Positions 28,131-37,293 of a DNA stretch of 64,000 nucleotides are shown piece by piece. Made by a program: the position numbers and the translations under genes. Under the pieces are notes generated by a model, which did no database searches, was not told the DNA's origin, and saw only the letters and a list, made by a program, of their open reading frames with translations. How positions within the stretch are numbered: position 1 is the stretch's first letter; every line of letters begins with the position of its first letter. Source of the stretch: an uncultured Rhodospirillales bacterium (GTDB lineage: Bacteria > Pseudomonadota > Alphaproteobacteria > Acetobacterales > Acetobacteraceae); assembly GCA_903823665.1 (NCBI GenBank), contig CAIJTR010000202.1, positions 1 through 64,000 on the forward strand, in the 5' to 3' direction.

Positions 28131-31100
28131 TATGCGGCCCTCCGGGTGCGGCCCCGACGGGGTGTGGCGGGCGGTATCCATGCGGCGACGGCCGCTTCGG
28201 TCATGCCGAGCGCCCTGGCCTCGGTTTGCACAAAATCCACGAAATAATCCCCCATGCGGGCGCCCAGGTCGGGGTCGTACTCGTTGTGCCATTGCAGGAG
28301 CCAGGGCACCAACTCACTCACGCCGGCGAGCAGAGGCAGCAAGCGTTCCGCCGGCCAGCCATCGCTGTCTTTGCGTTCTTGGTAATAGGCCGCAATAGCC
28401 AGGGCGCGTTTGAGATGGTTGTGGCCCGCCCAGATGATGACCAAGCTGCCATCGGCGTCGCGATGGCAGTGCGGGAACGACACGAAACGTTCCTTGGGTA
28501 CATCCAGGCCGCCGCGGAGCCGCCAGAAATCCGTGCTTTGAAAATCCTTGGTGACGTATTTCGGCGGCGCGGGGATGTCGCCGACCTCTTCTCGTTTGCG
28601 TCGGCACTGTTCCTCCACAACCAGGCGGTCGATAAGCTGTTCCACTTCCGGTGCCGCACCGGCCTGCATGCGGATCGCGTATGGCTCGGGTTCTTCACCA
28701 GGGCGGCGGGGATTGACGGCCAGCCATTGCTCCTGCGCCCGCCGCTCGGCTTGCGCGCGGAACGCATCGCGCCGAGCCGCCACCTCGGCATCGATTGCGT
28801 CTTCGCGCCGCTGCTTGTTCCAGGTTGCTTCCCATTGCGCCCGCTTGCGTAGTCCGGTTTCAGCGTAGCTCAGGGCGGACAGGAACGGCACGGACTCCCT
28901 CGCGACCAATTCAGTAACCAGGGCTTCCAGGTTTACGTCCGCGCGGCCGACGTAGAGAGTTGCAACAGAGAGAAAGTCCACGTCCCGCCGCAGCAGGTCG
29001 GTGAGTTGATTGGTGGAGAGCAAACGAACGTCGCTGCTGGTCCAGATGGATGGCGATTCCAGTCGGTCGAGCAGCCAGTTGCGCAGCGCGTCGCGCTCCA
29101 TCTCCTCCCACGGGTCGCTGGACCAGCGTCGCTTGTAGTCGGCGCGCTCGATTAGGCCGATCGTGAGGTCGTTCTCGATCAGTTCGATGCGCCGCTCGAC
29201 CACGTCGCGGTAGTCGGTCGGCCAGTGAGCGGGCAGCTCGATAATTGGGGTGGAGCGGTGGCGTTCGAACCAAGCCGTCTCCAACTCCCCAGCCGCCATC
29301 CGGCGAGCCATGACGATCTCGAAGGCGCGCTCCCCGAGTTGCAGTTGCGGCGGGTGCGGGTTTTCCGGGGGGGCCTCGTGAAGGTCGTAGAGACGGTAGC
29401 AACGCCAGTCGAGTTCCTCCTGCAGCGCGATCATGCGGGCGCGTGCCGCCTCCGCTTCGGCGCGGGCAGCGCTCAAGGCGTCCCGGGTTGGCAGGGCGCG
29501 GTCGCAGAGAGCGTTGGGGAGATTGGCCGAAAAGTGTAGCGCCTCGGCGTCGAGGCGACGGGCGAGCTCAAGGGGAAGCGTAGCGACCAAAGGGAAGTGG
29601 CCGACGTTCGTCGCGTTAAAAGCGTATCGTTCATCCCAAGTTGTGTTCTGGATGCGGGCACCCTGCGATCCGACTTGGTCGCCGCCCTTGTCCTTACATC
29701 TTGACTTCAGCCAGAAGCATGCGGTGGAGGAGTTGAGAAGGCCAAGAAGGCCCAGGTGTTCGTCCTCCGAAAAAGCAGCAGGCAGCTTAATGATCGGTGC
29801 TGTTTGGTTGAAAACCTTGCCGCCGCGGTCGAGGACGAAGTGGTTGTGCGAAGCGACCTCGCCGAATGTGATAGTAAGCGGGGTGCGGTTCCGCTCGATC
29901 GGGATCTGGTGATACTCCGCGAACGAGCGCCCAACTTCGCGATAGGTTCGGTTGCCAAAATCCCGGCGCGCAAGCAGCAGCGCCTTCCAAGGCCAAAGAG
30001 CGCGCTCCGTCCCCGCGTTAACAGTGAGGCAGATGTCGGCGTTGTAGGGGAAAAGAAGTACCCCACTAGACCGAGCAGACCAGTCGCGAACTTCCTCGCC
30101 GATGACTATCTCGCGCGTTGGGACCGCGCCGTTCGGCACATCACGTCGCCCAGTGATACTAAATGCTTCTACCTCGCTGACTATGCAGCCGAAGCCGATC
30201 TCCGGACGAAGGGTCGTGAGTGGCCGCCGGCCCTCCTCAATTGCCTCCTGCAACTCCGCGGCACCACCGCCAGCCATGTTCCAGGGATGCCGCGCCAGAG
30301 TATCCCGTGGCGTGTCTTCAGTGCTGACGAAAGCGCTCTGAGACTTCACTTGATCAGTTTGCATCAGGATCGCGGTCCAAAGCTGCCCACGCGCGGGATC
30401 ATCAACCGCGTCAGGGTCGCCCCGCATACCGCGGACTGTTCGCACCACTCCCGCCACCGGCGCACGGTTGCGGCCGAACAGCATTGCCGTGGAGGTGTTG
30501 TGACCCGGCAGTGGCACACCGGAGCAGCTGACCACATGAGTAAGATCCAGGCGCGCGAGGACGCGCTCAATCAGCTTCTTGCCGAACTCGCGCTTCATGA
30601 AGCTGTTGTCCACGATCAGTCCCACGAAGCCCGCTGGCACCTGATCCGTCCCCACCTGCGCCAAGTCGAAGAAGCGCTCAATGAAGGGGGCCGCGAGAGC
30701 GTATTTCCGATGACAGCTCTCGTAGATGTCGCGGTACGCGTCCCGCATCGCTGCATCGGGTGGCTGGATATACGGCGGGTTGCCCACGACGGCGTGGTAC
30801 TGGCGCCCCAGAATGCGATCGAGTTCCGCGGTGTCTTCCGCCACGTAGTGATGACGCAGCATCCGCCGGAACCCTTCTTCGGCCCCGCCCAACTCGTTAC
30901 GGGAAAAATGCCGTCCATGCAGCAGACTGTCGCCTGCCGCCAGATGCAACACGAAACCCGGCGCCGCCGCCAAGCGATTCACCTGCGCCCCCTGCAGTGC
31001 GGCCACCAGCAAGCGAAACCGCGCGATCTCCACCGCGAACGGATTGAGGTCCACGCCCGCGATCGCATCCAACGCACGCTGAGCCTGTTCGGCCGGCGGC

Positions 31101-31876
31101 AGCCCCGGTGCGAACCGCTGCCACTGCCGCAACAGCCGCGCGAATCCGCCAAGCAAGAAATGGCCGGACCCGCAAGCCGGATCGATCATCGTCACGCGTT
31201 CGTGGCCAAACTCGCGAGTGGCCGGCTCAAGCGTCCGATCTAGAATCCAGGACTCGACGAAATCCGGTGTCTGCAACAGCGCGTAGCGCTTGCGTGCCTC
31301 TTCTGAAAGATCCTGATACAGATCGCCCAGGAACCGTGTGTTCCATTCAGGATCGGTGAAATCATGCGCCAACTCGCCGGTCTCCGGCAGCACTTCGCGA
31401 AAAAAGCGAATCAAGGCCATCGCGCCGTCGCCTGACAACGGCAGGCGGAACAGCGGATTGTGCTCCGGGTCGAACAGTCCAGCGATGCCAGGAAGCCGCG
31501 CCGCTTCACCGAAGGTGGCGATCAGATATTCCGTGTCCGAGTCATGCGGCCGCGCCCGGAAATGCGCCTCTTGCCGCTCCTTCGCTAAATCCAGGCGTTC
31601 GCCAGGGCCAGACAAAAAGGGGCGATCAACCAGCAGGTTGTCTTCCAAAAAGCGCAGGAAAACGCACCCAAGCACCCAATGGACCACGGCCTGATCGAAT
31701 ACGCCGTCGAGGAAAGCCTCAAACGTGTCGCGCGTCCGGCCGAGATCGAACGCCTCTCGCCACTCGGCCTGCACAGCGTCCCGCTGTGCTCCGGCGGCGT
31801 GCGTCGTGCGCAGGTCGGCGTCGAGCACCTTTCGAAGGCGCTTCAGATCCGCGAGGAGTTTGCCGGCGTTGATCAT
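28130..31876 (-). CDS. pglX: PglX, adenine-specific DNA methyltransferase of type 2 BREX
   Basis: 1248 residues. The SAM-binding motif I is DPACGSGHF (232-240) and the catalytic motif IV is NPPY (366-369), the order of N6-adenine methyltransferases. A large C-terminal region, probably for target recognition, follows. In BREX, PglX marks host DNA at a non-palindromic site, so unmodified phage DNA is blocked. In the original Streptomyces Pgl system this enzyme is central to phage growth limitation. It starts 35 bases after pglW and couples to pglY. No frameshift or homopolymer tract of the phase-variable kind is evident. Confidence 0.95.
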   Translation of the reverse strand: MINAGKLLADLKRLRKVLDADLRTTHAAGAQRDAVQAEWREAFDLGRTRDTFEAFLDGVFDQAVVHWVLGCVFLRFLEDNLLVDRPFLSGPGERLDLAKERQEAHFRARPHDSDTEYLIATFGEAARLPGIAGLFDPEHNPLFRLPLSGDGAMALIRFFREVLPETGELAHDFTDPEWNTRFLGDLYQDLSEEARKRYALLQTPDFVESWILDRTLEPATREFGHERVTMIDPACGSGHFLLGGFARLLRQWQRFAPGLPPAEQAQRALDAIAGVDLNPFAVEIARFRLLVAALQGAQVNRLAAAPGFVLHLAAGDSLLHGRHFSRNELGGAEEGFRRMLRHHYVAEDTAELDRILGRQYHAVVGNPPYIQPPDAAMRDAYRDIYESCHRKYALAAPFIERFFDLAQVGTDQVPAGFVGLIVDNSFMKREFGKKLIERVLARLDLTHVVSCSGVPLPGHNTSTAMLFGRNRAPVAGVVRTVRGMRGDPDAVDDPARGQLWTAILMQTDQVKSQSAFVSTEDTPRDTLARHPWNMAGGGAAELQEAIEEGRRPLTTLRPEIGFGCIVSEVEAFSITGRRDVPNGAVPTREIVIGEEVRDWSARSSGVLLFPYNADICLTVNAGTERALWPWKALLLARRDFGNRTYREVGRSFAEYHQIPIERNRTPLTITFGEVASHNHFVLDRGGKVFNQTAPIIKLPAAFSEDEHLGLLGLLNSSTACFWLKSRCKDKGGDQVGSQGARIQNTTWDERYAFNATNVGHFPLVATLPLELARRLDAEALHFSANLPNALCDRALPTRDALSAARAEAEAARARMIALQEELDWRCYRLYDLHEAPPENPHPPQLQLGERAFEIVMARRMAAGELETAWFERHRSTPIIELPAHWPTDYRDVVERRIELIENDLTIGLIERADYKRRWSSDPWEEMERDALRNWLLDRLESPSIWTSSDVRLLSTNQLTDLLRRDVDFLSVATLYVGRADVNLEALVTELVARESVPFLSALSYAETGLRKRAQWEATWNKQRREDAIDAEVAARRDAFRAQAERRAQEQWLAVNPRRPGEEPEPYAIRMQAGAAPEVEQLIDRLVVEEQCRRKREEVGDIPAPPKYVTKDFQSTDFWRLRGGLDVPKERFVSFPHCHRDADGSLVIIWAGHNHLKRALAIAAYYQERKDSDGWPAERLLPLLAGVSELVPWLLQWHNEYDPDLGARMGDYFVDFVQTEARALGMTEAAVAAWIPPATPRRGRTRRAA

Positions 31877-31911
31877 GAAAGAGGGAATCCGAACTCAAAA
31901 ATCGTGAAAGG

Positions 31912-34900
31912 TCAGGCAGCGCTGCGTGCGGCCCCGGCCCGGTGGGCGTTGGCAAGCCATGGGTCGGTCAGTCGCGCCCAGTTGGCGGCGGACATGACCG
32001 GCAGGGATGCACCGTCAATCATCGGCATACCCCCATCCGCCTGGGCCACAAGCACCCATAGGCTGGGAGGGCCTCCCCTGGTGCCAGATGCTTGCGCGAG
32101 ATCTGTCAGCATCGGCATCAGATCGTACCGCGCGAGCAGTCCGGGGTTCACCAGCAGCGCCGGCCTGTCGAGGGCCAACAACGTCGCGAGCACGCGTTCA
32201 GCCGCTTTGGTGGCAAGGCGAAGGAGGTTTCGGAAACCCTTCCCGTCATGTCCTTCCGCATCCGCGGCCAGAACCACGGGCCATTTCACCTTTCGTGCCT
32301 CGGCTTCCGCACGCATCTCGCGCAGCAACAGCAATTCCAAGCTGACCCGCTCCCGCGGCGCGAACCGGCGTAGCAGTTCGGCCTCGGCGCGTGGGGCGCG
32401 GCGCGGATCGACCGTCAGAGCCAGAAAGGCCCCTGAGCGGCCAGCGCCGACGATTTTTTCTTCCAGCGACCGTGCGTCCAGCACCTCTGGCGTTGCCTGA
32501 GGCGCGGCGGCCAACGTGCCATAGCGCAAAACACCGGAGGGGCTGCCCCTGTCGGACGGGGTCACAATGCGGCTGACATAGCCACGCCCGTCGGGATCGT
32601 CGTCGCGCCAAATCCGCTCCGCGCCCACATCGTCAAGAAGGCGATCGAGATCCGGCCGTGGCGGCAACTGCGCCGCATCCGGGAACCGTCCTTTGACTCT
32701 CTCCCGAACGGCTTCCTCGGACAGCAATCGTGGGCCGGCCAGCGAGCCCAGGGAGAGCCGCAGGGCCGTCGCGGGCGACATTCCCCTCGGATACAGCTCG
32801 GCACGGGCCGAGAGCGACGCCGATTTGGAGGCGGCCGCCGCGAGTCGCAGCGTGCGACCGGGCGGTAGTGCCGTGCCGCCTGGCGGCGCGACCAGATTCA
32901 ATTCTTCCTCGACCCGCCCGGGCGAGGGCAGGGGATCCTCGAGCGCCATGCGATCGGCGATGGCACTGAGTGCGACGGCGTGCGCCGCCAGTTCAGGGCT
33001 GAGAGCCACCAGGATCGGGGCCTGATCGGCATACGAAGCAAAACGCGCGGTGTCGCTGGCCGAGGCTTCCAGTTCGATGGACGCGCGGAGAACAGCGCTT
33101 GCAAGTCTGCGGCGATCAATCTCGGAGTCCTCGACTGAACCGCGGGCGGCGAGCAACAGCGCCGCCAGCTCATCGGCTGTGGCGACACCACCGGCACTCG
33201 ACAGCAGCGACACCAATTCGGTGCGGAGCTCGTTGAGCTCCCGGCTCTTGTGCCAACGATCGCGTGCCTTGCCCAACACCGAGGCGACCGCACTACGGGC
33301 GACGCCTGCTTCGCGTGCGACGTCCCCGGCAGCGGGCCAGGACACCGGCCCGTCGGCGGGCTCAAGACCAAGGTAAAGTTCCAGCAACCGGTCTTCCGCC
33401 GTCTCATCGCCCGCGGGACGGCGCGGGATCAGGAGTTCGGAAAGCCGGTCCACGCTGGCCCAGGCCTGTGCATCCTCCGACCCACCGCCCGGCTTCAGTT
33501 CAGGTCTGATTTCGGCAAGGCGCTTGGCGCGTTCGCGGATTTCACGGCGGACCTTGTCGCTGACGCTGCGGAGATAGCGGAACCGGATGCGATCCACGGC
33601 GAGCAACTGCTGGACGGTATGCACACCCATACGATCGAGTACGTCACGCGCTTCGACGCTGTAGCCGAGCTCGGCGATCGTGCTGCGCCGATCGAGGCGG
33701 CGGGCAATGGTTTCAATACTGTCTTCGGCGATGGCGCCACGATCCAGCGGCTCGAAGGCCCGCCGCCAATCGCGCAGCATCTCCTCGGCATTGTCGAAGC
33801 GCTCCTCGGCGTTGCGACGCAGCGCCTGCGTAAAGAAGTCCCGCAGCCCCTCTCGCAACGTGGGATCAAAACGGTCCGTCGCGATTGTGGCCTCGTCCTC
33901 CGTGACGAGCGGTTCAGTCGCACCATCGCCCCAGGTGGGCGGGACACCGGCGACGAGTTCATGCAGGGTGACCGCCGCAGCATATCGCTCCGCATGCAGG
34001 TCCCAACGGCGCTGAGGCCGCAAGGCGAGGAAGGGATCGAGGTAGGGCCGTGTCCCGGCCTGGATGTTCTCGGGCGGTGTGCGGGTGAGCGAGAAATCGA
34101 ATAGGACAAGGCGCAGACGGCCGCTCCCGCCGGCAGGTGCTATGCCGATGTTGTCGGGCTTGATATCGCGATGGGCGACGCCTTGCTCTTCAAGGTGATT
34201 GAGCGCCTGGAGAAGATCTTCGCCGAAGCGGCGCATCAGATCGAGCGAGGGCATGTCATCGCCCCGCAACCGCTCGGCGAGGGTGCGATCGCCCGCCTTT
34301 TCCATGAGGATGGCAGCGCGACCGGAGACCGTTAGCGTGTCGATAATGCGGACGATGTTCTGGTGATGCAGGCGGCGCAGGACAGCCGCTTCGGCTTGCA
34401 GGCGATCACCGTGCGTCTCGTCTACGGCGACCTTGAGGACCAGTTCGTCATCCTCGCCATTGCGCCGGACCAGCAATGCGTCGGCCGTGCCGCCGCGACC
34501 GAGTTTGCGGACAACAACGAATCCGCCCTCAAGCTGGTCGTCCCGTTTCGCGATGCTCGGATCGACGGTCGTCGTGGAATCTTGCGCACGCGCATCCGTT
34601 TCGGCCAGGGCGAGATATTCGAGGAACTCACCGGCCGAAGCGATCCGATCACGCACAACAGGGGCGGTTGACGCGCGGACCAGGTCCTCGAGGAAGGTGC
34701 CGATACCATCAACTGCTTCGGCAAGCCGCAGCCCGCCGCCCTCGCGCAACTTCGCCGGCAACTCAAGTGGGCTGTCCGCCGGTGGACGACCTGTGAAGAG
34801 GTGGTAGGCGATGGCGCCGAGCGAGAAGACATCCGCCTGCGCGCCAGCTTCGCCGCCGCTGAGTGCTTCGGGTGCGAGATAGACCTTTGCCGGATCGCCG

Positions 34901-36063
34901 AAATGGTCGTCGATATTGCGGGTGCCCGACGTGACGGGAATGGCGGTCTGGCTCCCCTCGGCACGGGAAGCAACCTGCCAGTTCATGATTTGAAGCCGGG
35001 GTTGTCCCTCGGCAACGCCGTGCACCAGCACATTCTGCGGCGCCAGGCCGCGATGGTACAGGCGCTTGCCGTGCGCATGGCCAAGCGCCTCGGCCAACTG
35101 CCGGAGAAGCCCCAGACGCGCTTCCGCCGTCAGGTCCGATAGCTTTTCTCGTAAGAAGCGGTCGAGCCTGATCGAATTAGGGTCATGCTCGAATACAAGC
35201 GCAGGGCCAAGTTCCGTTTCACGGAAGTCGAGTACCCTGAGGATCCCGGGGTGATCGATCCCCTCAAGAACGCGGAACTCGCGCATGGCCATGCGGCCCA
35301 GGCGTTCGCGCTCATCAGGGGACGCGGCACGCGCATACGGATAGACCCTGACGCGGCGTGCCACTCCGAGGCTCGCGTGTTTCGCCACAAAATCCTGCCA
35401 GCCATCACCCTCACCGAGTAGAGCGCCGAGGAGGTAGTCACCGACCCGCCGATCGCGGCCGGCCGGTCGAATACCTGCTTGCTCGATCGATCGCGCAGTT
35501 GCGCGCGCAATATTCGAGTCAACTGATCCGGGTCGACCGAGCTCAGTATCCAACGTGCCCGTCAGCGCGGCGATGATGCCGGTGTCAGAGGCTCCGCGCG
35601 GGTTACCTCTCAGGAACACTCTGCGTGCTGTCCCAGGATCGATACGCGGCGGCTGTAGAACCTTTGAGAGGAAGATGACCTCCGTCACCCAAGGCACTCG
35701 ATTGGCGCCGCGGCCAAACGCATCCTGTCGCTTCAGCAGAGACGCAAGACGCTTTGCCTTCCGGTTGGCCAGCAGAAGCGGGCTATCGACGGTGTGCCTG
35801 CGGCCATCCGTCGTCCAAACCCAGCTATGGGCGTCGCCATCGATCGTGCCCGGCCGGCTCTTGATTTCGACCAGCAGGAGGCCTGCGGATGTCAGGACGA
35901 GCAAATCGACCTCGTTGACGCGCCCCTCGTCGTCCACAAACTCGAAGTTCGACCATGCCCGCCACGGGTCGTGGTCAGGCAAATGCTCGCGGAGGAACTC
36001 TAGAGCCTCGCGTTCCCACTCGTATGCAGAGGGGCTAACCACTGTCCAACGAGGTGGCTTCAT
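31912..36063 (-). CDS. pglW: PglW, NERD-domain serine/threonine kinase of type 2 BREX
   Basis: 1383 residues. The order is a NERD nuclease-related domain (about 12-110, with EVDLLVLTSAGLLLVEIKSR), a first kinase-like domain (about 208-485), then a second, canonical kinase (about 515-780). The second kinase has LGRGGTADA, Lys in LVLKV (544), HRDIKPDN (631-638) and DFS (656-658). A C-terminal helical region with helix-hairpin-helix and helix-turn-helix-like stretches follows. The first kinase reads HRGLAPQN instead of HRDLKPEN and lacks a DFG motif, so it is probably a pseudokinase. PglW is the hallmark of type 2 BREX. It opens the six-gene core. Its ATG overlaps the stop of the small upstream ORF as ATGA. 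Confidence 0.95.
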   Translation of the reverse strand: MKPPRWTVVSPSAYEWEREALEFLREHLPDHDPWRAWSNFEFVDDEGRVNEVDLLVLTSAGLLLVEIKSRPGTIDGDAHSWVWTTDGRRHTVDSPLLLANRKAKRLASLLKRQDAFGRGANRVPWVTEVIFLSKVLQPPRIDPGTARRVFLRGNPRGASDTGIIAALTGTLDTELGRPGSVDSNIARATARSIEQAGIRPAGRDRRVGDYLLGALLGEGDGWQDFVAKHASLGVARRVRVYPYARAASPDERERLGRMAMREFRVLEGIDHPGILRVLDFRETELGPALVFEHDPNSIRLDRFLREKLSDLTAEARLGLLRQLAEALGHAHGKRLYHRGLAPQNVLVHGVAEGQPRLQIMNWQVASRAEGSQTAIPVTSGTRNIDDHFGDPAKVYLAPEALSGGEAGAQADVFSLGAIAYHLFTGRPPADSPLELPAKLREGGGLRLAEAVDGIGTFLEDLVRASTAPVVRDRIASAGEFLEYLALAETDARAQDSTTTVDPSIAKRDDQLEGGFVVVRKLGRGGTADALLVRRNGEDDELVLKVAVDETHGDRLQAEAAVLRRLHHQNIVRIIDTLTVSGRAAILMEKAGDRTLAERLRGDDMPSLDLMRRFGEDLLQALNHLEEQGVAHRDIKPDNIGIAPAGGSGRLRLVLFDFSLTRTPPENIQAGTRPYLDPFLALRPQRRWDLHAERYAAAVTLHELVAGVPPTWGDGATEPLVTEDEATIATDRFDPTLREGLRDFFTQALRRNAEERFDNAEEMLRDWRRAFEPLDRGAIAEDSIETIARRLDRRSTIAELGYSVEARDVLDRMGVHTVQQLLAVDRIRFRYLRSVSDKVRREIRERAKRLAEIRPELKPGGGSEDAQAWASVDRLSELLIPRRPAGDETAEDRLLELYLGLEPADGPVSWPAAGDVAREAGVARSAVASVLGKARDRWHKSRELNELRTELVSLLSSAGGVATADELAALLLAARGSVEDSEIDRRRLASAVLRASIELEASASDTARFASYADQAPILVALSPELAAHAVALSAIADRMALEDPLPSPGRVEEELNLVAPPGGTALPPGRTLRLAAAASKSASLSARAELYPRGMSPATALRLSLGSLAGPRLLSEEAVRERVKGRFPDAAQLPPRPDLDRLLDDVGAERIWRDDDPDGRGYVSRIVTPSDRGSPSGVLRYGTLAAAPQATPEVLDARSLEEKIVGAGRSGAFLALTVDPRRAPRAEAELLRRFAPRERVSLELLLLREMRAEAEARKVKWPVVLAADAEGHDGKGFRNLLRLATKAAERVLATLLALDRPALLVNPGLLARYDLMPMLTDLAQASGTRGGPPSLWVLVAQADGGMPMIDGASLPVMSAANWARLTDPWLANAHRAGAARSAA

Positions 36064-36371
36064 GGGCTTCTGGTCCTCATGAGACCGAGCCGCCCGAGCG
36101 GTATTAACCGTGAGACGTCCGTCGTAAGTGAAATGGCGCTCGTCATCGCTCTGCCGCGGGATGGGGCCCCATGAACCCGGACCACCCCGTGAGGGGCTCT
36201 TTTCAAGCGATTAGAATTTTGGCGATCTCGCCGATTCAGGGCGTCTGTGCCCTCGGCAAGAATCAGAAGCGATAATGCTGGCGAAACCTCGCCAACACCG
36301 ATCCTCCGCGTGAACTGTTTGCGCGTCCGATCCACGCCCCAACCTGTTGTGCTGTTCCGGTGAACACTCAT
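36060..36371 (-). CDS. Doubtful small ORF linking the RHH gene to pglW
   Basis: 103 codons, basic and rich in Arg and Ser, with no recognisable domain or membrane segment. What favours it is context: its ATG overlaps the stop of the ribbon-helix-helix gene and its TGA overlaps the pglW ATG, both as ATGA. Against it, the sequence looks like translated intergenic DNA. It runs through a small hairpin (CCCC-GTGA-GGGG then CTCTTTT on the plus strand, near 36185-36202). It may instead be the pglW leader. Confidence 0.3.
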   Translation of the reverse strand: MSVHRNSTTGWGVDRTRKQFTRRIGVGEVSPALSLLILAEGTDALNRRDRQNSNRLKRAPHGVVRVHGAPSRGRAMTSAISLTTDVSRLIPLGRLGLMRTRSP

Positions 36372-36574
36372 CGACCATCGCCCGCCTGGCTAATTCGCGG
36401 CAGCGCCGGTGAATCGATTAGCTTCGGCGATGCGTCGATAAACTGCCGGATGGCTTGGCGGATGACCCACGAGACTGAGGCGTCTCGCGCCAACGCGATC
36501 TCATTTAGGGTCCGATAGTCCTGCTCTTCGAGGCTTACCGTCAGCCGCGTTGCCTTGCGAGGGCGCTCGTTCAT
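36368..36574 (-). CDS. Ribbon-helix-helix (CopG/Arc-like) DNA-binding protein
   Basis: 68 residues with the compact pattern KATRLTVSLEEQDYRTLNEIA (beta strand then helix A) and DASVSWVIRQAIRQFID (turn and helix B). This is a classic ribbon-helix-helix dimer fold. Such small proteins repress their own and adjacent operons. It sits just upstream of pglW in the same direction and is linked through the small ORF by ATGA overlaps, so it is a good candidate regulator of the BREX operon. It could also be the orphan antitoxin half of a toxin-antitoxin pair, but no toxin gene is adjacent. Confidence 0.8.
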   Translation of the reverse strand: MNERPRKATRLTVSLEEQDYRTLNEIALARDASVSWVIRQAIRQFIDASPKLIDSPALPRISQAGDGR

Positions 36575-36884
36575 GCAACTCTCCCCGGCATTCTGGGGTG
36601 ACCTTATCCCTTGTCACATCAGACTTCAACGAAGTGATGCACTTTTCACCAGTGGTATCCGATCAGAGTTTTAGACCTTGCCAACAAAGCCCGGACCCAC
36701 GGTTGCAGGCCGGCGTCTCGCTGAGCCGGTGAGGACATTTGCGGCCCGTTTGGCGGCACCCGACCGGCGCCAATCACCACGATCTATCTTTGCGCGCCGC
36801 CAAAAGCGCGCTGTGGTAGCCGAACGATCACTTCCTTGCGCTTACAAGGAGCTTACAGCCCGCTCAGTTTGGGCAAATGTAAGC
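36575..36884. other. Gap between BREX leader gene and tRNA-Gly
   Basis: About 310 bp that should contain the promoter for the ribbon-helix-helix gene and BREX. A 74-codon plus-strand frame (36678-36902) is open but basic and featureless. I do not accept it as a gene or an integrase remnant. No duplicate of the tRNA 3' end is visible. Confidence 0.4.
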
Positions 36885-36906
36885 AAAAAGCGGCCCCGAT
36901 GACCGC
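36885..36906 (-). terminator. Rho-independent terminator after tRNA-Gly
   Basis: Read on the minus strand, a short G+C hairpin (GCGG, loop, CCGC; 36906-36890) is followed by TTTTT (36889-36885). It begins about 30 bases after the tRNA 3' end. Its presence suggests that the native downstream sequence of the tRNA is still in place. Confidence 0.55.
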
Positions 36907-36936
36907 CTTTAACAGATTGATTTTCCTTAGAAAAAC

Positions 36937-37011
36937 TGGAGCGGGCGAAGGGATTCGAACCCTCGACCCCAACCTTGGCAAGGTTGTGCTCTACCCCTGA
37001 GCTACGCCCGC
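36937..37011 (-). tRNA. tRNA-Gly (GCC)
   Basis: 75 bases including an encoded CCA. The acceptor stem pairs GCGGGCG with CGCCCGC, with discriminator T. The anticodon loop lies in CTTGCCAAG, giving anticodon GCC. The T-loop has GGTTCGAATCC. All arms are intact. It marks the right edge of the accessory block. Confidence 0.97.
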
Positions 37012-37293
37012 ACTCCAGTCTCAGTCACCTTCCGGCGAGGGCGGCGTTCTAGGCGTGATTTTCGTTGGGCGCAAGGGCTGTTGGTGACACGGCCTCGAAA
37101 TCATATGAAAGATGCCCGTCAGGTTGTTTGGTGCGGACTGAAATGATGTCACTCTCCGCCTCAAGCACCTGGCATGGGAGGCACCTTTCGGTCGTGTGAC
37201 CGTCCAGCTTGCCGATCTCGTGTTTTCATGGCTTTTGCGTGATGGAACAGACGAATTTCAGATGTGCCAACGCACAGTAAGGCGAGGGACGTG

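Larger units (their letters stand above)
7100..36936. mobile_element. Candidate accessory island: trb operon, LysR and BREX-2
   Basis: Between the SPFH gene and tRNA-Gly lie only accessory functions: a P-type conjugation channel, a LysR regulator and a complete type 2 BREX operon. tRNA genes are common integration sites, and trb clusters are carried by integrative conjugative elements. Against a complete element, no integrase, relaxase, coupling protein, partition gene or repeated attachment core is visible. It may be a degraded or composite island, or two independent insertions. The left boundary is approximate. Confidence 0.4.

Noticed and set aside
36678-36902. Small basic plus-strand ORF next to tRNA-Gly as an integrase remnant
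   Set aside because: No R-H-R-Y recombinase motifs can be seen, and the terminator of the tRNA overlaps its end.
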